Shown one piece after another: positions 1-4,834 of a DNA stretch of 5,928 nt. Each line of letters opens with the position of its first letter. Within the stretch, counting starts at the first letter, position 1. The notes beneath the pieces are model-generated. The model ran no database searches. It saw nothing but the letters and a program-made list of their open reading frames with translations, and was not told where the DNA came from. Source of the DNA: an uncultured Dechloromonas sp. (GTDB lineage Bacteria > Pseudomonadota > Gammaproteobacteria > Burkholderiales > Rhodocyclaceae); contig CAMKYP010000258.1 in NCBI GenBank assembly GCA_946477505.1, positions 1 to 5,928 on the forward strand, read 5' to 3'. The position numbers and the translations under genes were made by a program.

Positions 1-2
1 CC

Positions 3-296
3 CCCGAACCGGTCGTCCAGGCCCGTTTCGATGCCGACTACCTCAAGAACCCGGCCCCGCCCTACCCGCCGCTTTCCCGCCGCATGGGCGAAGAAGGCAA
101 GGTCATCCTGCGCGTCTCGGTCACCCCGGCCGGCACGGCCGAAAGTGTCGAGATCAAGACTTCATCCGGCAGCCAGCGCCTGGACGAGTCGGCACAAAAG
201 ACCGTCCGCACCTGGAAGTTCATCCCCGCCAAGCGCGGCAGCGAAGCCGTCCAGAGCTTCGTCCTCGTCCCGATCATTTTCAAATTGGAGCAATAA
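3..296 (+). CDS. tonB: TonB family protein, C-terminal domain (5' end outside window)
   Basis: The reading frame is open from base 3 and ends at TAA 294-296, giving 97 residues of a protein that begins upstream of the window. The visible part is a complete TonB C-terminal domain. It has a PPYPPLSRR entry motif, then GEEGKVILRVSV, a SSGSQRLDESA stretch, a WKFIPAKRG motif and a final VPIIFKLEQ strand. In this family the domain lies in the periplasm and touches the TonB box of outer-membrane receptors, passing on energy from ExbB-ExbD. The N-terminal membrane anchor and proline-rich spacer would lie upstream and cannot be seen. The stop codon is one base before exbB, so the three genes very likely form one operon. 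Its receptor partner is unknown. A TolA-like or other TonB-fold protein is possible but less likely, given the exbBD neighbours. Confidence 0.9.
   Translation, partial: PEPVVQARFDADYLKNPAPPYPPLSRRMGEEGKVILRVSVTPAGTAESVEIKTSSGSQRLDESAQKTVRTWKFIPAKRGSEAVQSFVLVPIIFKLEQ
287..290 (+). promoter_or_regulatory. Ribosome binding site of exbB
   Basis: GGAG lies 7 bases before the ATG at 298, inside the last codons of tonB. It supports starting ExbB at 298 rather than at the in-frame ATG at 31, which would overlap almost the whole tonB domain. Confidence 0.6.
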
Positions 297-297
297 C

Positions 298-1041
298 ATG
301 CAGGAAACCGTACCAAACGCCTTTGGCTTCGCCCATCTGTGGGCGTCCGGCGACTTCGTCTCGCATAGCGTCGCCTACATCCTGGCCGCCATGTCGATTG
401 CCAGCTGGTACTTGATCCTGGCCAAGGCCTGGGATTGGTATCGCACCCGCCGCGCTGCCAGCGCGGTGGCCGGCTTCTGGGCCGCCACCAGCGTCAGCGA
501 AGGCATCGAAAAGCTGCGCCAGGGCGGTGAAGACAGCCCCTACGCCCAACTCGCCGAGCAGGCCAATTGCTGCAACCAGGAATGCGAGGCCGTCACCGGC
601 CGCCTGGCTTCCCGTTTCGACCCGGCCGAACAGATGGAGCGTGCCCTGCGCCAGCAGTTGTCCGCCACCCAGGCCAGCATGGAAAATGGCCTCACCCTGC
701 TTGCCACGACCGGCGCCACCGCGCCCTTCGTCGGCCTGTTCGGCACTGTCTGGGGCATCTATCACGCTTTGGTCGCCATCGGCCTGTCCGGCCAGGCGGC
801 GCTGGAAAAGGTCGCCGGCCCGGTCGGCGAGGCGCTGATCATGACCGCCGCCGGCCTCGCCGTCGCCCTGCCCGCCGTCTTCGCCTACAACGCCTTCACC
901 CGCGCCAACCGCGTCGTGCTGGCCGACCTCGACGCCTTCGCCCACGACCTGCATGCTTTCTTCACCGTCGGCAAGCCCTTCGTCGCCAACAGTGCCCAGA
1001 TTCATCCGATGCGCGCCCGCGCCGCCACGGGGGCCGCATAA
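298..1041 (+). CDS. exbB: ExbB, proton-channel subunit of the TonB energy-transducing complex (MotA/TolQ/ExbB family)
   Basis: This 247-residue inner-membrane protein is close to the usual ExbB length. Membrane segments are visible at about residues 25-45, 132-160 and 176-200, with a large cytoplasmic loop between the first two. The family core is intact: TAPFVGLFGTVWGI (141-154) and VGEALIMTAAGL (176-187). By alignment from memory, T150, E178 and T183 match the functional T148, E176 and T181 of E. coli ExbB. With ExbD it uses the proton gradient to energise TonB. The gene starts one base after the tonB stop, with GGAG 7 bases ahead, and ends one base before exbD. An oddity is a cysteine cluster, C91, C92 and C96, in the cytoplasmic loop; these are the only cysteines in the protein. 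TolQ is the main alternative, but the TonB and ExbD neighbours favour ExbB. Confidence 0.94.
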   Translation: MQETVPNAFGFAHLWASGDFVSHSVAYILAAMSIASWYLILAKAWDWYRTRRAASAVAGFWAATSVSEGIEKLRQGGEDSPYAQLAEQANCCNQECEAVTGRLASRFDPAEQMERALRQQLSATQASMENGLTLLATTGATAPFVGLFGTVWGIYHALVAIGLSGQAALEKVAGPVGEALIMTAAGLAVALPAVFAYNAFTRANRVVLADLDAFAHDLHAFFTVGKPFVANSAQIHPMRARAATGAA

Positions 1042-1042
1042 C

Positions 1043-1468
1043 ATGGCCATGGGTTCCTTCAATTCGAGCGGCAGCCAGATGCCAACGGCGGAAATCAACA
1101 TGACGCCGCTGGTCGACGTGATGCTGGTGCTGCTGATCATCTTCATCATCACCGCGCCGCTGATGACGCACTCGGTCCAGGTCGACCTGCCGCGTGCCGC
1201 GAGTACGCCGACACCGGAAAAGCCGATGACGCTGCAAGTGTCGATCACCAGCGACAACCTGATCTATGTCGGCAATGCCACGGTCGACCGCGACGGCCTG
1301 GAGCAGAAATTCCGCGAAGCCGTGGCCCAGGATGCCAACGTCGAGATGCACCTCAAGGCCGACCGGGATACGCGCTACGAAACGGTCGCCGAAACGATGA
1401 GTGCCGCACGCCGTGCCGGGCTGACCAAGATCGGTTTCATCACCCAGCCGGGAAGCGAATCACGCTAG
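1043..1468 (+). CDS. exbD: ExbD, TonB-complex stator subunit (ExbD/TolR family)
   Basis: This 141-residue protein has the classic ExbD/TolR layout. A short cytoplasmic N-terminus is followed by AEINMTPLVDVMLVLLIIF (16-34), which opens the single membrane helix (about 25-43). A periplasmic domain follows, ending in the DRDTRYETVAETMSAARRAG stretch (107-126) and TKIGFIT. D25 is the conserved membrane aspartate that carries protons in the ExbB-ExbD channel. The ATG at 1043 follows the exbB stop by one base and was preferred over the ATG at 1049 (M3). A GGGGG run at 1029-1033 may serve as a weak ribosome binding site, and translation is probably coupled to exbB. TolR is the alternative; the neighbours make ExbD far more likely. 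Confidence 0.94.
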   Translation: MAMGSFNSSGSQMPTAEINMTPLVDVMLVLLIIFIITAPLMTHSVQVDLPRAASTPTPEKPMTLQVSITSDNLIYVGNATVDRDGLEQKFREAVAQDANVEMHLKADRDTRYETVAETMSAARRAGLTKIGFITQPGSESR

Positions 1469-1521
1469 CCACGCCTCAACCTCTTTCAACAACACAGTCA
1501 TCCTTCAGCGACACAGCCAGC

Positions 1522-1544
1522 CGACGACCCGTCGCACCCGACGG
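1522..1544 (+). other. Alternative small stem-loops in the exbD-ftrA gap
   Basis: Two overlapping inverted repeats share the arm CGTCG. CGACG 1522-1526 can pair with CGTCG 1530-1534 across a 3-base loop, or CCGTCG 1529-1534 can pair with CGACGG 1539-1544 across a 4-base loop. The two folds exclude each other. No T-run follows, so this is not a standard intrinsic terminator. The rest of the 122-base gap (1469-1590) is GC-rich downstream and somewhat AT-richer at 1471-1505. I see no convincing -35/-10 pair and no Fur-box-like AT-rich palindrome. Short GC-rich repeats like this arise often by chance in such DNA. Confidence 0.3.
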
Positions 1545-1577
1545 CGGGCGGCCGCAGGCAGCGAGCGAAAGGACTTC

Positions 1578-1583
1578 AGGGAG
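1578..1583 (+). promoter_or_regulatory. Ribosome binding site of ftrA
   Basis: AGGGAG lies 7 bases before the ATG at 1591. This is a strong Shine-Dalgarno match at good spacing and fixes the start just ahead of a clear signal peptide. Confidence 0.7.
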
Positions 1584-1590
1584 CTTAGTC

Positions 1591-2136
1591 ATGCAATTCG
1601 CCAAGAAACTCGTCGCCGGTCTTGCGCTGGCCGCCACACTGTCCGCCCCGGCCCTGGCCATCGAATACCCGATCGGCGTGCCGCAGCAGCGCGCCGGCAT
1701 GGAAATCGCCGCCGTCTACCTGCAACCGGTCGAAATGGAGCCGGAAGGCCACATGCGCAAGGCGTCGGAATCCGATATCCACCTCGAAGCCGACATCCAC
1801 GCCCTGGCCAATAACCCCAACGGTTTCGAGGAAGGGGCCTGGATTCCCTACCTCGTCGTCAAGTTCGAAGTCACCAAGATCGGCAGCGACTACAAGGTCG
1901 CCGGCGAATTCATGCCCATGGTCGCCAACGACGGCCCGCACTACGGCGATAACGTGAAGCTGGCCGGTCCCGGCAAGTACAAGGTGAAGTACAACGTGCT
2001 GCCGCCCTCGGCCAACCCGCACGCCCATTTCGGCCGCCATACCGACCGCGCCACCGGCGTTCGCCCGTGGTTCAAGCCCATCGAAGTCGAATACGAATTC
2101 ACCTACGTCGGTATCGGTAAAAAAGGCGGGTACTAA
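1591..2136 (+). CDS. ftrA: FtrA, periplasmic iron-binding protein of the P19/Tpd (Tp34) family
   Basis: This 181-residue protein has a signal peptide (KK at 5-6, hydrophobic core, likely cut after A21-L22-A23). The mature part closely resembles Campylobacter P19: GMEIAAVYLQPVEMEPEG (36-53), SDIHLEADIHAL (61-72), GAWIPYL (82-88), PMVANDGPHYG (109-119) and FGRHTD (147-152). The metal ligands known in P19 appear to be conserved: H64 and E66 (HLE), M110, D114 and H117 (M-x3-D-x2-H), and H150. P19 proteins are periplasmic immunoglobulin-like dimers that bind copper and iron and feed an FTR1 permease; in the FtrABCD naming this is FtrA. It is the first gene of the ftr cluster, with the porin gene starting 3 bases after its stop. 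The family call is secure. The preferred metal and oxidation state are inferred from relatives. Confidence 0.93.
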   Translation: MQFAKKLVAGLALAATLSAPALAIEYPIGVPQQRAGMEIAAVYLQPVEMEPEGHMRKASESDIHLEADIHALANNPNGFEEGAWIPYLVVKFEVTKIGSDYKVAGEFMPMVANDGPHYGDNVKLAGPGKYKVKYNVLPPSANPHAHFGRHTDRATGVRPWFKPIEVEYEFTYVGIGKKGGY

Positions 2137-2139
2137 GCC

Positions 2140-3612
2140 ATGCGGCTCGCCAAACTGACTGCCACGCTGGTCGCGGCGGGGCTGGCCATGCCTGCCCTGG
2201 CCGGCCCGAGCGAAGCGGCGCTGCTGGAAAAACTGGCCGCCCGCCTGGAAAAGCTCGAATCCCGCAATGCCGAGCTGGAAAAGGAAGTACAAGCGCTGAA
2301 GGGCGAAAATGCCAAGGTCGCCCAGGCGCTGGACAGCCCCCGCCTGTCGGAAGACGAACCCGAACTGACGGTACGCCTGAAGGGGGTGGAAAAAGACCAG
2401 CTGAACATGCGGAAGGCCCAGAAAATCGCCGAAGGCCTCGAAGGTATCAAGGTCGGCGCCGCGCTGGCCACCGTCGGCCAGAAAGCCATCGGACTGCCGG
2501 ACAACATCGAGAACGGCGCCAGCCAGCTGAATTACCGGGCCGACATCTCGGTCGAGCTGCCGTTGAAGCCGGTCGGCGACATCGAACACAAGCTGTTCGC
2601 CCACCTGCGCATGGGCCAGGGCCTCGGTCTCAACGCCCCGTTCTCGAATCTTCGCCTGTTCGCCAACACGCCGAACGCCCTCGCTTTCCGCGCTTCCGGC
2701 GCCAGCCCGGACGATTCGGTGACCATCCTCGGCCAGGCCTGGTACCAGGCGGCCATCCCCCTGCCGCTGTTCGGCTTCAAGCCTTATTCGCGGGAAACGC
2801 TGGAGCTGACCTTCGGCAAGATGGACATCTTCGGCTTTTTCGACCAGAACAAGGGCGCCGGCGACGAATCCCGGCAATTCCTGAACTCCGTTTTCCTGCA
2901 CAACCCCTTGCTTGATGCCGGCCGCGAAGTGGGCGTCGATGCCAACGGCTTCCAGCCGGGCTTTGTCGCCTCGTACCTGAACTGGTCCGACAAACCGCAA
3001 CCGTGGCGCGTGTCGTTCGGCGTTTTCGGCGCCGGCAGCAAGGGCGCCAACTACCAGCACAGCCTGGCGTCGCCGCTGCTCATGGCGCAAGTGGAAAAAC
3101 AACTGCGTTTCGACGGGCTGCTCGGCAACTACCGCCTGTACGGCTGGAACCGCAGCCAAGGGATCGAATATACCGGCGACACCGCCCGCCATACCGGCAT
3201 CGGTGTCTCCGCCGACCAACGCATCGGCGATGGCGTTACCGTCTTCGCCCGCTACGGCAAGATGATCAAGGGCGAGCTGCCCTTCAACCAGACGGCCACG
3301 GTCGGCGCCGAATTCTCGGGCCTGTACTGGAACCGAGGCGCCGACGCCATCGGTATCGCCGCCGCCTGGCTGCAATCGGGCAAGGCCTACCGGAGCAGCG
3401 CGCAATCGGCCTGGCTGGACGACAACCAGAGCCAGCTGGCCTACGCCTTCACGCCGCAAGGCGCGGAAAAGGTCACGGAAATCTACTACCGCTACCGCCT
3501 GTCGCCGCAATTCGAACTGTCGCCGGACTTCCAGTACGTGACCAACGGCGGCGGCAATGCCGATGCCAAGTCGGTCAAGGTCTTCGCCGTGCGCGCCAAC
3601 ATCGCCTACTGA
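2140..3612 (+). CDS. Putative outer-membrane porin (OprB-like) with N-terminal coiled coil
   Basis: This 490-residue protein begins with a signal peptide (likely cut after A19-L20-A21). A charged heptad-like helix follows at about 25-65 (LLEKLAARLEKLE, then NAELEKEVQALK), probably a coiled coil on the periplasmic side. The rest is rich in alternating aromatic and small residues typical of beta strands. The stretch LTFGKMDIFGFF (223-234), with DESRQFLNSVFLHNP (242-256), resembles the signature region of carbohydrate-selective OprB porins and the cyanobacterial SLH-OprB proteins. The protein ends in VFAVRANIAY, a plausible BAM-recognised last strand, though with Y and not the commoner F. It starts 3 bases after the ftrA stop; a GGCGGG stretch at 2125-2130 may be its ribosome binding site. 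Its place between ftrA and ftrB suggests passage of ferrous iron or small chelates through the outer membrane. That role is inferred; the substrate cannot be read from sequence. Confidence 0.78.
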   Translation: MRLAKLTATLVAAGLAMPALAGPSEAALLEKLAARLEKLESRNAELEKEVQALKGENAKVAQALDSPRLSEDEPELTVRLKGVEKDQLNMRKAQKIAEGLEGIKVGAALATVGQKAIGLPDNIENGASQLNYRADISVELPLKPVGDIEHKLFAHLRMGQGLGLNAPFSNLRLFANTPNALAFRASGASPDDSVTILGQAWYQAAIPLPLFGFKPYSRETLELTFGKMDIFGFFDQNKGAGDESRQFLNSVFLHNPLLDAGREVGVDANGFQPGFVASYLNWSDKPQPWRVSFGVFGAGSKGANYQHSLASPLLMAQVEKQLRFDGLLGNYRLYGWNRSQGIEYTGDTARHTGIGVSADQRIGDGVTVFARYGKMIKGELPFNQTATVGAEFSGLYWNRGADAIGIAAAWLQSGKAYRSSAQSAWLDDNQSQLAYAFTPQGAEKVTEIYYRYRLSPQFELSPDFQYVTNGGGNADAKSVKVFAVRANIAY

Positions 3613-3616
3613 GGAA
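3611..3616 (+). promoter_or_regulatory. Ribosome binding site of ftrB overlapping the porin stop codon
   Basis: GAGGAA at 3611-3616 shares its first two bases with the porin TGA (3610-3612) and sits 4 bases before the ATG at 3621. The arrangement favours translational coupling of ftrB to the porin gene and sets the ftrB start ahead of a signal peptide. Confidence 0.6.
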
Positions 3617-3620
3617 CGCC

Positions 3621-3953
3621 ATGAAACACGCTCTCCATTCCGCCGCGCTCGCCCTGCTGCTCGCAGCCGGCTGCGCCTTCGCCGACGACATGCCGACCTT
3701 CAAGGTATTGATGAAGAACGGCCACATCGTTCCCGAAGCCGTCGAGGTCCCCGCCAATACGCGCTTCCGACTGGAAGTAAAGAACGAAGGGCCGGGCGCG
3801 GCGGAATTCGAGAGCCTGGAACTGAAGAAGGAACTGGTGCTCGCCCCCGGCGTCACCCGGACCATGGTTTTCTTCCCGCTCAAGCCGGGAACCTACAAGT
3901 TCTTCGACGACTTCCACCCGGAAACCGGGCAGGCCCGCATCGTCGCCAAATAA
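3621..3953 (+). CDS. ftrB: FtrB, small periplasmic cupredoxin-fold protein of the Ftr iron system
   Basis: This 110-residue protein has an N-terminal export signal, then one cupredoxin-like domain of about 88 residues. It shows VPEAVEVPANTRFRLEVKNEG (37-57), AAEFESLELKKE (60-71), then PLKPGTYKFFDDFHPETGQA (86-105) and RIVAK. The EFES and FDDFH motifs resemble the cupredoxin domain of EfeO and the FtrB proteins found with FTR1 permeases. Blue copper proteins have a Cys a few residues after the Tyr-x-Phe strand, then His and Met. Here the Cys position appears to be D96 or D97, H99 is kept and no Met follows, so a type-1 copper centre is unlikely. E62, E64, D96, D97 and H99 could form an iron or type-2 copper site. 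The signal peptide may be cut after A19-F20-A21, or C18 in AAGC may be lipid-modified. It likely helps oxidise or pass iron to FtrC. Confidence 0.85.
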   Translation: MKHALHSAALALLLAAGCAFADDMPTFKVLMKNGHIVPEAVEVPANTRFRLEVKNEGPGAAEFESLELKKELVLAPGVTRTMVFFPLKPGTYKFFDDFHPETGQARIVAK

Positions 3954-3981
3954 ACCTTCCGCAGCCAGCCATATAAAAGCC

Positions 3982-4005
3982 GTGGTCTCCCTCGTAACCG
4001 ACCAC
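3982..4005 (+). other. Stem-loop between ftrB and ftrC
   Basis: GTGGTC (3982-3987) is the perfect reverse complement of GACCAC (4000-4005), with a 12-base loop. It lies in the only sizeable gap inside the ftr cluster (3954-4030, 77 bases), ahead of the ftrC ribosome binding site. No T-run follows, so it is not a standard terminator. It could affect mRNA stability or ftrC translation, or it could be chance. Confidence 0.3.
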
Positions 4006-4020
4006 CAAGCCAGCAAGTAC

Positions 4021-4024
4021 GGAG
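4021..4024 (+). promoter_or_regulatory. Ribosome binding site of ftrC
   Basis: GGAG lies 6 bases before the ATG at 4031 and supports that start; the protein then opens directly into the first FTR1 helix. Confidence 0.6.
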
Positions 4025-4030
4025 CACAGC

Positions 4031-4834
4031 ATGGGTAACGCATTTTTTGTCGTCTGGCGGGAAAGCCTCGAAGCTTTCCTGATCGCCGGCATTCTCTTCG
4101 CCTGGTTGCAGGCCAACGACGATACGGGCAAGGGCAAGCGTGCCCTGTTCCTCGGGCTGGGGGCCGGCGTCGGCCTGGCCTGCCTGCTCGGCTGGGCGCT
4201 GCTCGGCGTGCAGGACGAACTGACCGGCGAGGCGCTGGACCTGTTCCAGACCGCGACGCTGTTCGTCGCCGCCGGCCTGATCACCCAGATGGTGCTGTGG
4301 ATGCGCAAGCACGGCCGGACCATGAAAGCCCGCCTGCATGCCGATCTCGCCGCCGCCGCCGAGAAATCCGGCCACCTCGGCGTCGCCGTCGTCGCCGCAC
4401 TGGCGGTCGCCCGCGAAGGCGCCGAGACGGTGATCTTCCTCTACGGCCTGGCCCAGGGCGGCGAACTGAGCGCGCTCGCCTTCGGCACCGTCACCGGCCT
4501 GGCCGTCGCCGCGCTGACCGCCTGGATTACCGCGAAAAGCCTGGCCAGGCTGAATATCGCCCTGCTCCTGCGCCTGTCGTCCATCCTGCTGCTGGTGCTG
4601 GCCTCGGCGCTGCTCGTCGCCGCCCTCGACCGCCTGATCGGCGCCGGCTACCTGCCGCCGCTGCTCGACCCGGTGTGGGATACCTCGCTGCTGCTCGACG
4701 ACACCACCAAGGGCGGCAAGCTGATCGCCGACTTTTCCGGCTACCGCGCCCGCCCGTCGCTCTCCGAACTGCTGATCTGGGCCACCTACTGGGGCGTCGT
4801 GCTGTTCGCCTGGCGGAGGACTTCCCATGGCTGA
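4031..4834 (+). CDS. ftrC: FtrC, FTR1-family iron permease
   Basis: This 267-residue inner-membrane protein matches bacterial FTR1/EfeU permeases in length and layout. About seven hydrophobic segments are visible, near residues 4-26, 38-60, 71-91, 116-140, 147-168, 174-199 and 244-262. Both iron-binding REXXE motifs are present: R10-E-S-L-E14 in the first helix and R128-E-G-A-E132 in the fourth. The C-terminal region has the typical VWDTSLLLDD (215-224) and GKLIADFSGYRARPSL (229-244) stretch before the last helix. In yeast Ftr1 and bacterial relatives the REXXE glutamates carry iron through the membrane, usually after oxidation of ferrous iron. The gene follows ftrB by 77 bases and overlaps ftrD by 8 bases, so translation with ftrD is probably coupled. 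With a P19 protein and a polyferredoxin as partners, FtrC fits better than EfeU. Confidence 0.95.
   Translation: MGNAFFVVWRESLEAFLIAGILFAWLQANDDTGKGKRALFLGLGAGVGLACLLGWALLGVQDELTGEALDLFQTATLFVAAGLITQMVLWMRKHGRTMKARLHADLAAAAEKSGHLGVAVVAALAVAREGAETVIFLYGLAQGGELSALAFGTVTGLAVAALTAWITAKSLARLNIALLLRLSSILLLVLASALLVAALDRLIGAGYLPPLLDPVWDTSLLLDDTTKGGKLIADFSGYRARPSLSELLIWATYWGVVLFAWRRTSHG
4815..4820 (+). promoter_or_regulatory. Ribosome binding site of ftrD inside ftrC
   Basis: GGAGGA lies within the last codons of ftrC, 6 bases before the ATG at 4827. This strong match decides the ftrD start and the 8-base overlap with ftrC. Confidence 0.7.

Noticed and set aside
31..297. Upstream extension of exbB to an in-frame ATG at 31
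   Set aside because: The extra part is Arg/Ser/Pro-rich and overlaps the TonB domain in another frame. The ATG at 298 has a ribosome binding site and gives normal ExbB length.
280..1257. Long minus-strand frame opposite exbB and exbD
   Set aside because: It is the shadow of two secure genes and has no recognisable family features.
1522..1555. Rho-independent terminator after exbD
   Set aside because: The GC-rich stems are short and are not followed by a T-run. The palindrome GCGGCCGC at 1548-1555 is likewise expected by chance at this GC content.
1585..3510. A 641-codon open frame on the minus strand opposite ftrA and the porin gene
   Set aside because: It mirrors two well-supported + strand genes with signal peptides and family motifs. 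Its protein is low-complexity and rich in G, V, A, Q and R without a recognisable domain, as expected for antisense frames in high-GC DNA.
3972..3977. TATAAA as a -10 promoter element before ftrC
   Set aside because: I see no -35-like sequence at proper spacing, and the short gaps elsewhere suggest one transcript. One AT-rich hexamer is not enough.
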